Shown: positions 1 through 9,900, counted from the stretch's first letter. The stretch: DNA of 64,000 bases from Flavobacteriales bacterium (GCA_026129465.1 JAHCIA010000001.1:2055964-2119963), one strand, 5' to 3'. Program-made: numbers and translations. The notes: generated by a model from the letters alone, not told the origin.

Positions 1-2
1 GC

Positions 3-695
3 GACATCCACACCACCTGGGCCAATGACCTGCCCTACGCCAACTACAACCCATCGTCCGGTGCGGGTTCGGCCGGGGTGGAGTTCGTCACCACCAGCAT
101 CACCTCCACCAGTTTCGACCTGCCGATCCCCAGTGCGCTGATCCAGATCCTGAACCCGCACATGAAATACGTGAACCTGAGCCAGCGCGGCTATCTGGTG
201 ATCGACGTGAACCACCAGCGCGTGCAGGGCGACCGGTGGTTCGTGCCCGACGTGTCTCAGCCCAACGGTCAGGAAAGTTTCGCGGGGGCGCACTTCACGG
301 TGGACATGAGCCGGCACCTGATGAGCGCGGCAGGTCCCAGCGTGGCGAGTCCCGCCATCATCGGCGTTCCAGCCCCTTTGATGCCGCGCCCCTTCCTGGT
401 CACGGGGCTGCCGCAGGAGATCAAACCCCTGCTCATCGGCGCCTACCCCAACCCCTTCCTCGACCACATCGACCTGCAGCTCGCCATCGCGGAGCGCGGG
501 CCGCTGACCATGCGCCTGCTCGATGGAGCGGGCCGCATCGTGCTGGAACAGGGCTTCCTGGTGCCACAAGCGGGCTTGCACAACCTGCGCATCCCCGCGC
601 CCGGACTGGCGAGCGGTGCGTACCTGCTGCACATCGTGCAGGGCGATCGGGCCGTGGCGCACCGGATGATCAAGGTGGACCACGGCGCGCGCTGA
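3..695 (+). CDS. PhoD-like alkaline phosphatase, C-terminal part, with T9SS sorting domain
   Basis: The reading frame is open from the window edge, so the N-terminus is missing. The first visible residues, DIHTTWANDLP, followed by GVEFVTTSITS and the segment NPHMKYVNLSQRGYLVIDV, are characteristic of the C-terminal half of PhoD-type metallophosphatases, which hydrolyse phosphodiesters and monoesters outside the cell. The last about 85 residues, beginning AYPNPFLDHIDLQL and ending in a short basic tail, look like a type A T9SS sorting domain, so the enzyme is probably exported by T9SS and anchored at or released from the surface. Family assignment comes from remembered motifs; the active-site metal ligands lie upstream of the window except for the DIH segment. 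Confidence 0.8.
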   Translation, partial: DIHTTWANDLPYANYNPSSGAGSAGVEFVTTSITSTSFDLPIPSALIQILNPHMKYVNLSQRGYLVIDVNHQRVQGDRWFVPDVSQPNGQESFAGAHFTVDMSRHLMSAAGPSVASPAIIGVPAPLMPRPFLVTGLPQEIKPLLIGAYPNPFLDHIDLQLAIAERGPLTMRLLDGAGRIVLEQGFLVPQAGLHNLRIPAPGLASGAYLLHIVQGDRAVAHRMIKVDHGAR

Positions 696-738
696 AGCCG
701 AACCATCGGAAGGGTGTGGCGTTCCTTTGCCACCGTCC

Positions 739-1449
739 ATGGAGCGCTATCTCTACCTCCTGCTCGACCTTGGCAGCATCGCCTTTCCGTTGCTGGCCAG
801 TTTCGAGCCGCGCATCCGTTTCCACCGCAAATGGCCGGGTCTGTTCGCCGGTATCGCGGTGGCCGGCGCGGTGTTCATCGTGTGGGACGCGCTCTTCACC
901 GCGCACGGCGTGTGGGGCTTCAACGACCGCTATCTGGCCGGGCCACGACTCTGGGGCATGCCCATCGAGGAGTGGCTGTTCTTCCTGATGATACCCTACG
1001 CCTGCCTGTTCCTCTACGAGGTGATGCGGCATTTCGTGAAGCGTGACATCCTGGGCAGGGCCGCGCGCCCGTTGAGCATCGCGTTGATCGTGGTACTCAC
1101 CGCCATCGGTCTGCTGAACCTTGGCAGGCTCTATACCTCCATCACCTTCCTGGGCACGGCGGTCTTCCTCGCCTGGATCGTCTTCCTGCACAGGCCCGCC
1201 TGGCTGGGTCGTTTCTATGTGGGCTACGGCATCAGCCTCATCCCCTTCTTCCTCGTGAATGGCGTGCTCACCGGATCCGTGCTGCCCGAACCCGTGGTGT
1301 GGTACAATGATGCGCACAACCTCGGCATCCGCATGGGCACCATTCCCCTGGAGGACAGCATCTACCTGCTGCTGTTGCTGCTGATGGTGACGGTCTTCTA
1401 CGAGCGGCCCTTGAAGCGGCCTCACGGCGACCTTTCCTCCGCGGGCTGA
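739..1449 (+). CDS. crtYcd: Lycopene cyclase, fused CrtYc-CrtYd type
   Basis: This is a 236-residue protein with six or seven hydrophobic segments made of two tandem lycopene-cyclase domains. The first domain carries PIEEWLFF at residues 75-82 and the second carries PLEDSIYLL at about 203-211, the acidic PxE(E/D) motif that defines the membrane-embedded CrtYc/CrtYd family. The family cyclises the ends of lycopene to beta-ionone rings in carotenoid synthesis. Heterodimeric in actinobacteria, it is fused in many Bacteroidota, as here. ATG 739 is preferred over an in-frame TTG 12 bases upstream because a TTCCTTTGC promoter-like element ends 8 bases before it. No other carotenoid gene lies nearby. 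The 3' end overlaps the convergent pnuC-like gene by 28 bases. Confidence 0.85.
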   Translation: MERYLYLLLDLGSIAFPLLASFEPRIRFHRKWPGLFAGIAVAGAVFIVWDALFTAHGVWGFNDRYLAGPRLWGMPIEEWLFFLMIPYACLFLYEVMRHFVKRDILGRAARPLSIALIVVLTAIGLLNLGRLYTSITFLGTAVFLAWIVFLHRPAWLGRFYVGYGISLIPFFLVNGVLTGSVLPEPVVWYNDAHNLGIRMGTIPLEDSIYLLLLLLMVTVFYERPLKRPHGDLSSAG

Positions 1450-2036
1450 AGCGCCTGAGATGCGCGCCATTCCCGTTTCCAGCGCACCAGCGCCGCGATG
1501 GAAAGCCCCACGTACACGGCGTACAACGCGGCGTAGAAGTGCAGGCCCAGCAGCAGGTACAGCACGATCGCTCCACTGTCGGTGACGATCCACCAGGCCC
1601 AGTTCTCCAGTATCCTGCGCGCGAGCATCCAAGTGGCCAACAGGCTGAAAGCGGTGACCGTGGCATCCAGTTCCACATGCTGCGCATCCTGCCAGTAGCG
1701 CGCGGCGTGGACAAGGAGCAGCGTGGCCATGGCACCGGCGAGCAGGATGAGCAGATGGAAGAGCGGCCCACGCCGCGTGATGGGCAACTCGCCACCGCGG
1801 CCCTGGCCCCATTGCCACCAACCATAAGCGCCCATGAGCACATAGAAGGCGTTGAGGCCCACCTGCGCGTACACCTGCATGTGCCAGAACAACGCGCAAC
1901 CCAGTGCCGACGCCGCGATGCCGAACAGCCAGCCCAGGCGGCGGTTCAGCATCATCAGCACCGTGTAGGCCAGATTGCCCACCACGGCGATCGCCTCGAT
2001 CAGGGTCCAGCCTTCCATCAACTTCCAACCGATCAA
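1422..2036 (-). CDS. PnuC-family vitamin/nucleoside transporter
   Basis: This 204-residue integral membrane protein has about seven hydrophobic segments and the PnuC-family signatures WQWGQG near residue 72 and ENWAWWIVTDSGAIVLY in the C-terminal half. PnuC proteins are facilitators for nicotinamide riboside (PnuC), thiamine (PnuT) or riboflavin (PnuX/RibM). It follows ribF and an LRR gene on the same strand with only 18 bases of spacing, so it is likely cotranscribed with an FAD-synthesis enzyme, which makes riboflavin a reasonable candidate. There is no room for a thiamine pyrophosphate riboswitch directly in front of it. The family call is firm; the substrate is inference. Confidence 0.82.
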   Translation of the reverse strand: MIGWKLMEGWTLIEAIAVVGNLAYTVLMMLNRRLGWLFGIAASALGCALFWHMQVYAQVGLNAFYVLMGAYGWWQWGQGRGGELPITRRGPLFHLLILLAGAMATLLLVHAARYWQDAQHVELDATVTAFSLLATWMLARRILENWAWWIVTDSGAIVLYLLLGLHFYAALYAVYVGLSIAALVRWKREWRASQALQPAEERSP

Positions 2037-2054
2037 CTTCCCGCCATTTCAACC

Positions 2055-2654
2055 CTACATGCCACAATTGCAGGGCTGCGAGAAGAAGATCCTGGCCTTG
2101 GGCAGCAGTTCCTGGATGCGGTCCATCTCGTGCTGCTCGAACTGGATCGCGCGCAGATCGAAGAAGCGCAGCGCCTGCATGCCTTCGATCTCCTCGGGGA
2201 ACTCCATCAGATCGTTGCTCCACAGGTCCAGCGAGACCAGTTCGGTGAGCTTGCCCATGCACTTCGGCATGCTGCGGATCTTGTTCCGGCTCATGTCCAG
2301 CCGTTTCAAGTGCCGCATCTTGCAGATGCCCTTGGGGATCTCCACCAGCTTGTTGCGTGCGATGCGGAGTTCCTGCATGTTCTCCAGTTCTCCCAACCAG
2401 TCGGGCAGGTCGCGCAGCCGGTTGCCGGAGAGGTCCAGGGCGTTGAGGTCCTTCATGGCGCGGACCTCCTCGGGCACGGCCTTCAGCTTGCGGCCACTGA
2501 GATCGAGCCGGTAGACAGGGCCGTCATGCTTCAATGCCCGCTCCACGCTGCGAAAGGTGCGCACCGAATCCAAGCCCGACCGCGACAGCGGTTGCGCCCA
2601 GGCCCGCCCCCAGGGCAAGGTGGCCAGCAGCAGGATCGGCAGGAGCTTGTTCAT
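2055..2654 (-). CDS. Exported leucine-rich repeat protein
   Basis: The 199-residue product begins with a clear signal peptide (MNKLLPILLLATLPWGRAWA, cleavage after AWA). From about residue 45 to 180 it contains roughly six 23-residue leucine-rich repeats of the form LDLSGNRLRDLPDWLGEL, ending with a short CNCGM tail. Such proteins usually bind other proteins at the surface or in the periplasm; no enzymatic motif is visible. Its ATG overlaps the ribF stop codon by four bases (ATGA), so translation is probably coupled to ribF. The role of an LRR protein between a flavin kinase and a vitamin transporter is unknown. Confidence 0.75.
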   Translation of the reverse strand: MNKLLPILLLATLPWGRAWAQPLSRSGLDSVRTFRSVERALKHDGPVYRLDLSGRKLKAVPEEVRAMKDLNALDLSGNRLRDLPDWLGELENMQELRIARNKLVEIPKGICKMRHLKRLDMSRNKIRSMPKCMGKLTELVSLDLWSNDLMEFPEEIEGMQALRFFDLRAIQFEQHEMDRIQELLPKARIFFSQPCNCGM

Positions 2655-3610
2655 GGTGCCATGGGTCGTGCCAGCGCGGCTTCACGGTCGCGGGCCAATT
2701 GTTCCTTCAGGGCCTCCAGCCCGGTGAAGCGCATGTCGCCGCGTATCCGATGCATGAAACGCACGGTGATGGCCTCCCCGTACAGATCGCGTTCCCCGGT
2801 GCGATAGGCTTCGTCCAGGCCGAAGATATTGACCTCCACCACGCGCTTGCCAGCGCCGCCCGGCACGGTGGGCCGCTGGCCGATGTAGAGCATGCCCTGG
2901 AACGTTCCCGTCCGCAGTTCCACGGAAACCGCGTACACGCCGTCGCCCGGCACCAGCTTGTGCGGATCGATGGCACCGATGTTGGCCGTGGGGAAGCCGA
3001 GCGTGCGACCGAGCTGGTCGCCCTTCACCACCACCCCGCTCAAAGGGTAGCCGTAGCCCAGCAATTCCCTGGCGACGGCCACCTCGCCCTCGGCCAACGC
3101 ATGGCGGATCTTGGTGCTGCTCACGGTGATGTGGTCCACCTCGTGCGCGGGGATCTCCTCCACGCGGAACCCATGGTGCGGCCCCATACTCGCCAGCAGG
3201 GACAGGTCTCCGCTTCTGTCCCGGCCGAAGCGATGGTCGTGACCGATCACCACGGCATGGACCCCGATGGCCTTCACGAGGATCTCACGCACATAATCCT
3301 CCGCACTCAGATTCGAGAAGGCCCTGGAGAAAGGCGTCATCAGCAGGTGGTCCAGTCCGGCGGCCTCCAACAAGGCCGCCTTCTCCTGTGGGGTGTTCAG
3401 CAGTTTCAGGTCGGTATGCTCGGGGAACAGGACCATGCGCGGGTGCGGATGGAAGGTGAGCAGCACGCTCTCACCCTGCTCGCGCCGGGCCAGCTCCAAC
3501 AGCCGGTCCAACACCATGCGATGGCCACGGTGCACCCCGTCGAAGGTGCCCGTGGTGAGCACTGGCCGGCGCAGATCGCGGATCTTGGCGATGTCGGCGT
3601 GGACGCGCAT
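2651..3610 (-). CDS. ribF: Bifunctional riboflavin kinase / FAD synthetase RibF
   Basis: The 319-residue protein phosphorylates riboflavin to FMN and adenylates FMN to FAD in the cytoplasm. The N-terminal nucleotidyltransferase domain shows GTFDGVHRGHRMVL near residue 20 and SSTKIRHALAEGE near 165. The C-terminal riboflavin kinase domain shows LGRTLGFPTANI and GDGVYAV. Length and domain order match typical RibF. The chosen ATG gives the usual N-terminus; a longer frame upstream adds 60 residues unlike the family. A GACCTTTGC promoter-like element lies five bases upstream. It is the first gene of a minus-strand operon with the LRR and pnuC-like genes. Confidence 0.95.
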   Translation of the reverse strand: MRVHADIAKIRDLRRPVLTTGTFDGVHRGHRMVLDRLLELARREQGESVLLTFHPHPRMVLFPEHTDLKLLNTPQEKAALLEAAGLDHLLMTPFSRAFSNLSAEDYVREILVKAIGVHAVVIGHDHRFGRDRSGDLSLLASMGPHHGFRVEEIPAHEVDHITVSSTKIRHALAEGEVAVARELLGYGYPLSGVVVKGDQLGRTLGFPTANIGAIDPHKLVPGDGVYAVSVELRTGTFQGMLYIGQRPTVPGGAGKRVVEVNIFGLDEAYRTGERDLYGEAITVRFMHRIRGDMRFTGLEALKEQLARDREAALARPMAP

Positions 3611-3657
3611 GGGCGGCAAAGGTCGGTGTATGAACGCTTGGACAGCGGGAAGGCCGC

Positions 3658-5370
<1,713 letters not shown>

Positions 5371-5375
5371 TGCTT

Positions 5376-5430
5376 GGTTGTCATTTGTCCGGCAGCGGCA
5401 CTGACAACTGGCAACGAACAACTGACAACC
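5376..5430. repeat. Intergenic hairpin repeat, TTGTCAGTTG family (copy 1)
   Basis: The atpD-atpC gap is almost filled by an element with terminal inverted repeats: GGTTGTCA at its left end and TGACAACC at its right end. On the minus strand its right arm reads GGTTGTCAGTTGTTCGTTG and continues with one mismatch into the same sequence found at 48503-48530 between the degT-like gene and ugd. Two copies in opposite orientation, each inside an apparent operon, indicate a dispersed noncoding repeat family. Confidence 0.65.
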
Positions 5431-5434
5431 ACTC

Positions 5435-5668
5435 ATGCGCGTAGAGATCATCACCCCCGACAAGGTCCTGTACAAGGGCGAGGCCAGCTATGTGGGTGTG
5501 CCCGGCATCGATGGCGGCATGGGCTTCCTGGAGAACCATGCACCATTGATCACCGTGCTGAAGGCCGGAGAGGTGAAGGTGACCACCGCCGAGGGTGAGA
5601 AGACCTTTCCTGTGAACGGCGGCGTGGTGGAGGTGATGGGCAATACCGTGCTGGTGCTGGCGGAGTGA
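5435..5668 (+). CDS. atpC: F-type ATP synthase subunit epsilon, short form
   Basis: The 77-residue product consists only of the N-terminal beta-sandwich of the epsilon subunit (MRVEIITPDKVLYKGEA, then MGFLENHAPLITVLKAGEV). The C-terminal helical domain that inhibits ATP hydrolysis in enterobacterial and Bacillus enzymes is absent; the stop follows NTVLVLAE directly. A short epsilon is common in Bacteroidota, so this is probably not a truncation. It links the F1 central stalk to the c-ring. It lies downstream of atpD on the same strand. Confidence 0.93.
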   Translation: MRVEIITPDKVLYKGEASYVGVPGIDGGMGFLENHAPLITVLKAGEVKVTTAEGEKTFPVNGGVVEVMGNTVLVLAE

Positions 5669-5674
5669 TGGGTT

Positions 5675-5693
5675 CGCCGGACTCCGTCCGGCG
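5675..5693 (+). repeat. REP hairpin upstream of the transposase
   Basis: CGCCGGACTCCGTCCGGCG forms a perfect 8-bp stem with a TCC loop. The same hairpin in the opposite orientation lies downstream of the transposase gene at 6522-6538. Such paired hairpins are the expected substrate of REP-associated tyrosine transposases. It sits six bases after the atpC stop codon and could also terminate atpDC transcription. Confidence 0.75.
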
Positions 5694-5832
5694 TATACGA
5701 CCAACACAGCCAGCGCACATTTCCCTGACCAGGACTTTGACCAGCCCCCCGGGCTGGCTGCTGTTCGGCCCATTCTACCGGGAGGTGGGACCTTGCGCTT
5801 TTCACTGGACTTCATAGGACGAATGCTGCGGT

Positions 5833-5841
5833 TAGCTTCGC
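5833..5841 (+). promoter_or_regulatory. Putative -7 promoter element of the transposase gene
   Basis: TAGCTTCGC ends three bases before the ATG of the REP-associated transposase, so the transcript would have almost no leader. Confidence 0.4.
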
Positions 5842-5844
5842 TCT

Positions 5845-6477
5845 ATGCCCCGACCGCATGACCGCCGCCTGAACAGACCCGGTGTTGAACCCGGTGGACC
5901 CATCTGGTGGGACCGTGGCTACCATCCGCATTTGGAAAGCCAGAACCACATCCAGCACATCTGTGTGCATCTGGCGGACAGCCTCCCGAAACTACTGGTG
6001 GAACAAATGGCGAAGGCGTTGGAGGCGATCCCTCCCGCTCTGCGCGATGCGGAAAAGGAACGGCGCGTGAGCACCTACCTCGATGCCGGCCACGGCGACT
6101 GCGTGCTGCGCGAAACCGAGGTAGCCAACATGGTGCAGGAGAGTCTGCTCCATTTCGCTGGATCGCGGTATGTCTTGCATGAATGGTGCATCATGCCCAA
6201 CCATGTGCATATCCTCATGCGGCCCGCGAACGGCATTACGATGAGCACCAGCATGGCCTCGTGGAAGAAGTTCACGGGCCTGCGCATCAGCCGATGGCGT
6301 CAGCAGCATTGGGGCAGACCCCCCGCTCCGGTGTGGCATCGTGAATACTTCGATCGGTACATCCGGGATGAGGACCACTACCGCACGGTTGTCAACTACA
6401 TCCGGCAGAATCCCGTGAAGGCTGGGCTGGTGCGCGAGGCGAAGGCGTGGAAGTGGTCTTCCGCCTTTGAGGGATAG
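5845..6477 (+). CDS. REP-associated tyrosine transposase (RAYT, Y1_Tnp/TnpA_REP)
   Basis: The 210-residue protein is a single-strand DNA nuclease of the HUH/Y1 class. The HUH motif is HVH at residues 120-122 within CIMPNHVHILMRP. The C-terminal part, FDRYIRDEDHYRTVVNYI then RQNPVKAGLV, holds the candidate catalytic tyrosine (Y179 or Y185). These features and the length match RAYTs, domesticated relatives of IS200/IS605 transposases that cleave and join REP hairpins. REP-like hairpins in opposite orientation flank the gene at 5675 and 6522. RAYTs are generally single-copy and not self-mobile. The first about 25 residues are not conserved in my memory of the family, so the start could be slightly downstream. 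Confidence 0.88.
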   Translation: MPRPHDRRLNRPGVEPGGPIWWDRGYHPHLESQNHIQHICVHLADSLPKLLVEQMAKALEAIPPALRDAEKERRVSTYLDAGHGDCVLRETEVANMVQESLLHFAGSRYVLHEWCIMPNHVHILMRPANGITMSTSMASWKKFTGLRISRWRQQHWGRPPAPVWHREYFDRYIRDEDHYRTVVNYIRQNPVKAGLVREAKAWKWSSAFEG

Positions 6478-6521
6478 GGCGGTTGGCAGGCGGAACGAGC
6501 GGCGCTGCGCACTTTCAAAAA

Positions 6522-6538
6522 GCCGGACGGAGTCCGGC
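6522..6538 (-). repeat. REP hairpin downstream of the transposase
   Basis: GCCGGACGGAGTCCGGC forms a perfect 7-bp stem with a GGA loop. It is the reverse complement of the upstream REP at 5675-5693, so the pair flanks the transposase gene in inverted orientation. Confidence 0.75.
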
Positions 6539-6554
6539 GGACCGAGGGTTGTGC

Positions 6555-6604
6555 TTCGCATGAAAGTGGTATTGACCTGAGCGGGGTCCGGAACGCAGCT
6601 TCGC
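6555..6604 (+). promoter_or_regulatory. Composite promoter-like element (copy 1) upstream of a lipoprotein gene
   Basis: The 20-mer TTCGCATGAAAGTGGTATTG is found again, base for base, at 13555-13574. It ends in TTG, a possible -33 element. Exactly 21 bases later comes CAGCTTCGC, a variant of the recurring -7 element, and 19 bases after that the ATG of an exported lipoprotein. The second copy has the same 21-base spacing to CACCTTTG and also precedes an exported protein. Confidence 0.5.
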
Positions 6605-6623
6605 CCATCCTTCACAAAGCACC

Positions 6624-7199
6624 ATGCGCCACACGATCGCCCTACTCGCCCTGCTATCCTGCTTCTCCTGCGCCAAAGAAGACAGCCCTGCACCGCCCTC
6701 CGGAGGCAACGGTGGCGGAGGTGGCGGAGGCGGCACCTTCACACCGCCCACCACCAGCTACTGGCGCATCAACAACGTGGACAATGCCAGCAGCATGGAC
6801 GGGGTCAACGTGAACATCCTGGCCAACCAGATGGGCGTGAACAAGCCCTTCCCCGACCTGGGTTTTGGCTATTGCCAACTGCGTGTGTTCAACGACGACT
6901 CCAACTTGGATGTCAGGGCCGCGGTGGCGGAGGGCGGGTACAAGGCCTACTTCATCACCAAGAACACCACCGCACACCCGGATTCGATGCGGGTGCAGCT
7001 GGATGTGCAGGACCAGAACAGCAGCACCTTCGGCAACTACTTCTACCGGGCCACGGGTGGCAAGGTCTACGTATCGAAGTCCGGCGGCAAACTGCGCTTC
7101 ACCAGCGATGGCAACTTGTCCATGGAAGGTGTGAAGTACCCCAACATGCAGGACTACATCTACAACAGCCAGCTGACCTTCTCGCAGGTGGAGCCGTGA
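6624..7199 (+). CDS. Exported lipoprotein of unknown function
   Basis: The 191-residue product starts with a lipoprotein signal peptide (MRHTIALLALLSCFSCAKED, lipobox LSCFSC with lipidated Cys16). A low-complexity tether with eight consecutive glycines follows, encoded partly by two copies of a 9-bp unit at 6711-6728 that could slip. The mature domain from about residue 45 (SYWRINNVDNASSMDGVNVN) is predicted to be beta-rich and is not recognised. No catalytic motif is evident. The gene stands alone between the transposase and a delta-60 repeat protein and is preceded by the repeated composite promoter-like element. Confidence 0.7.
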   Translation: MRHTIALLALLSCFSCAKEDSPAPPSGGNGGGGGGGGTFTPPTTSYWRINNVDNASSMDGVNVNILANQMGVNKPFPDLGFGYCQLRVFNDDSNLDVRAAVAEGGYKAYFITKNTTAHPDSMRVQLDVQDQNSSTFGNYFYRATGGKVYVSKSGGKLRFTSDGNLSMEGVKYPNMQDYIYNSQLTFSQVEP

Positions 7200-7236
7200 G
7201 TCCAGACCCGTCCTGACCTACCTATCACACCCTCTT

Positions 7237-7263
7237 GAACGGCGCTCCACTGGGGCGCCGTTC
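7237..7263 (+). terminator. Stem-loop after the lipoprotein gene
   Basis: GAACGGCGC and GCGCCGTTC form a perfect 9-bp stem around a nine-base loop, 38 bases downstream of the lipoprotein stop codon. It is not followed by a clear T-run, so termination is plausible but not certain. Confidence 0.45.
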
Positions 7264-7348
7264 GTGCGTTCAGAGGGGTATAGAAATGGGTGACGCATGG
7301 CCAAGGCGGATCGGTCTTGCCTCGCAAGAAGCGGTAACTTCCATCTCC

Positions 7349-9865
7349 ATGAACCGCAGCGGCATGGTCCGGCATCGTTCCATCACCTTCACGATCGCAC
7401 TTGCTGGTGCATGCGGCACACATGCGCAGTATGGTGGTGTGGACCCCTCTTTCAATCCGTTGGATGATGGTGCTTTCGGAGCGGGCTTCCAGTATACCGA
7501 TCCCTTCTATGCGTGGGACGCTCCAAGCCCACATCGGATAGGTCTTAGTGCTACGGGCGATCTCATCGTTTCGGGCAAGTTCGACCGTTACAACTGCCAC
7601 CCCACCAACCATGTGGTTCGTATGGACATGGCCGGCCGGGTGGATATCTCATTCTCCACGCCCATCCACCAGCACACGCCGGTAACCGATATGGCCGTGC
7701 TGCCGGATGGCCGGATGATCGTAGTGGGCAACACCATGGGTATGGACGGGTTAGTGGTGAAGGGGGCCGCCCGATTGCTCCAGGACGGAAGCACGGACCC
7801 CGTGTTTTTGGCAGGTACCGAAGCCACAGGCAACGTGAGCCGGGTGGCCTTCTGGCCCGATGGCAGCATCGTGGTGGCCGGGTCGTTCACCAGTTACCAA
7901 GGCGTGCCAAGGGGTCGTGTCGCGAAACTTCATCCCAACGGGGCTCTGGACATGGACTACGCCACGGGGATCGCTGTGACGGAAGGTGTTGTGCTGGACA
8001 TTCTTCCGCTGGCGGACGGCTCCCTTCTCATGGCTGGAAGTTTCACGTCCTATGATGGCCACCCCGTGGGCCGCATCATACGACTGGACGCCTACGGCCA
8101 AAGGGACCCTTCCTTCGAAGCATTCGCGAACGGCACCGTGACCGCCATCGCCGCAAGCCTTGACGGCAGCCTTTGGATCGGAGGGCAGTTCAGCATCGTG
8201 AATGATGTTCCCATGCCAAGACTGGCCCGGCTGCAAAGCCATGGCGGGCTGGTGCCCGAATTCGCCTCACCCCTGGTCCCACCCGGGAGCATTGTCCGGA
8301 TCCGCGCCCTGCCCGATGGAAGCGCATACATCGCAGGCACGTTGAACCTCCCCGCAGGTGGACCTCCTGCCAGGATCGCGCGCATCGATCCGATCGGCGA
8401 TGTGGATCCCACCTTCCAACCGATCGTACAGGAATTCCTTGTGAATGACATGCTGCCCTTACCAGATGACAGACTCGCCGTATGTGGTTACTTCAACCAA
8501 TGGGAGGGCCAGCCCAGAAGCTGCATGGTGGTATTGCATGCCGATGGAAGCCTGGATACTGGCCACAATCCGGCACGCGGGGCAAGTGGCAAGGTGCATT
8601 CCATCGCCAGTCTGCCCGATGGCCGCTTGGTGATCGGTGGGACTTTTCGCGCATTCAATGACACATTGGTCCAGCGCCTGGCGATGCTCGGCCCCAACGG
8701 TGGCTTGCAGCATATCGGCTCCTGGGGAAGTGGAGCCAGCAATACGGTGAACAAGGTGGTGGTGGACGCCCAGGGCCGCATCCTCTTGGGCGGTTACTTC
8801 CAATCGATCCATGGGGTCCCGGCGAATTGTATCGCCAGGTTGCTTCCCAGCGGTGGGGTCGATCCAGGGTTCCTTTCGGGATCCGGCACCAGCCAAGTGG
8901 TATACGATATCATGGTTGACGATAAAGGCCGGATATTGATAGGGGGCTTGTTCGGTCTGTACAACGGCACCTATACACCACGCATCGCCCGATTGATGCC
9001 GGACGGGACGCTCGACCCGAGCTTCGATCCGGGCACCGGTGTGCCCGCTGGTGGAACCATCCAGAGCTTGGGGCTGCTACCGGAAGGGAAGATCCTGGCT
9101 GGAGGCAATTTCCATATGTACAACGGGACCACCACCCACAACCTTGTGCGCTTATTGCCCAACGGGAGCAGGGACCCCGACGTGCACCACCCTGCCGTAA
9201 CGGGCATGGTCCGGGCGATCGCTGTGCAACCCGATGGCGCAGCGCTGGTGGGTGGCTATTTCCAACACGTTGACATGCTGCCGGTGCCCTATCTGTTCCG
9301 TACCCTGCCCGATGGCACCCGCGATATGACCTTCGACATCGGGACCGGGCCGGATCTGTATGTGGAGACCATCGCGCTTGACCAGGATGGTAAGATCCTC
9401 GTAGGCGGTTGGTTCTCCTCCTTCGATGGGCTTCCCTATTCGGGACTGGTGAGGCTTCATCCTAACGGCAGTGTGGACACCACATTCCCCGTGAACGGCC
9501 TGGGGCCATACTCTACCAGAAGAACCGTCCACGCGATCACCGTGCTCCCGGAGAACGAGATCTTGCTGGGAGGCAGCATTTGCACTTACAGCGGCCAGTT
9601 GCGCCATGGGATCCTGCGCTTGACCGGGAACGCCACCACAGGCGTGTCCGATAGAACGGCAACGGGCACCACTACCCTTTTCCCCAACCCCACCTCCGGC
9701 ATGCTGCACTTCGGCCGGGACTTGTCAGGAAGCATTCACGATGTACAAGGCAGAATGGTGATGCAGGTGCCGCCTGGCGATCGGATCAGCGTGCAAGCCC
9801 TCGCGCACGGCGTGTACCTGCTGCGCACGGATGAAGGACAGGTGATGCGTTTTGTGCGGGAGTGA
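7349..9865 (+). CDS. Delta-60 repeat (DUF5122) exported protein with T9SS sorting domain
   Basis: The 838-residue protein begins MNRSGMVRHRSITFTIALAG with cleavage probably after THA. It contains about a dozen tandem repeats of roughly 55-60 residues with the cores LPDGRLVIGGTF, NG or YNGTPRNRIARL-like segments and LDPSFDPGTG, the delta-60 beta-propeller repeat. The last 80 residues (LFPNPTSGMLHFG to VYLLRTDEGQVMRFVRE) are a T9SS type A sorting domain. It is probably a surface or released protein of unknown ligand. The ATG chosen gives a signal peptide; the frame is open 114 bases further upstream without one. A paralogous but frameshifted repeat protein lies at 22.4-25.4 kb. Confidence 0.85.
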   Translation: MNRSGMVRHRSITFTIALAGACGTHAQYGGVDPSFNPLDDGAFGAGFQYTDPFYAWDAPSPHRIGLSATGDLIVSGKFDRYNCHPTNHVVRMDMAGRVDISFSTPIHQHTPVTDMAVLPDGRMIVVGNTMGMDGLVVKGAARLLQDGSTDPVFLAGTEATGNVSRVAFWPDGSIVVAGSFTSYQGVPRGRVAKLHPNGALDMDYATGIAVTEGVVLDILPLADGSLLMAGSFTSYDGHPVGRIIRLDAYGQRDPSFEAFANGTVTAIAASLDGSLWIGGQFSIVNDVPMPRLARLQSHGGLVPEFASPLVPPGSIVRIRALPDGSAYIAGTLNLPAGGPPARIARIDPIGDVDPTFQPIVQEFLVNDMLPLPDDRLAVCGYFNQWEGQPRSCMVVLHADGSLDTGHNPARGASGKVHSIASLPDGRLVIGGTFRAFNDTLVQRLAMLGPNGGLQHIGSWGSGASNTVNKVVVDAQGRILLGGYFQSIHGVPANCIARLLPSGGVDPGFLSGSGTSQVVYDIMVDDKGRILIGGLFGLYNGTYTPRIARLMPDGTLDPSFDPGTGVPAGGTIQSLGLLPEGKILAGGNFHMYNGTTTHNLVRLLPNGSRDPDVHHPAVTGMVRAIAVQPDGAALVGGYFQHVDMLPVPYLFRTLPDGTRDMTFDIGTGPDLYVETIALDQDGKILVGGWFSSFDGLPYSGLVRLHPNGSVDTTFPVNGLGPYSTRRTVHAITVLPENEILLGGSICTYSGQLRHGILRLTGNATTGVSDRTATGTTTLFPNPTSGMLHFGRDLSGSIHDVQGRMVMQVPPGDRISVQALAHGVYLLRTDEGQVMRFVRE

Positions 9866-9900
9866 TCTTGCAGGCACTTCCGCGAGGTCCTCCGTCCCAC

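Noticed and set aside
2037-2054. Possible thiamine pyrophosphate riboswitch before the pnuC-like gene
   Set aside because: Only 18 bases separate it from the upstream gene, so there is no space for a riboswitch, and no THI-box sequence was seen in the gene before it.
670-2262. 530-codon minus-strand frame spanning the crtYcd-pnuC region, and a plus-strand frame 1539-2807
   Set aside because: They lie over genes with recognisable families and show no conserved motif themselves.
5675-5693. REP hairpin viewed as an integron attC site
   Set aside because: It lacks the R and L box arrangement and no integron integrase is present; a RAYT gene next to it explains it better.
7349-9865. Delta-60 repeats viewed as a CRISPR-like or noncoding repeat array
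   Set aside because: The repeats are protein-level, about 55-60 residues with diverged codons, not short identical DNA repeats with spacers.
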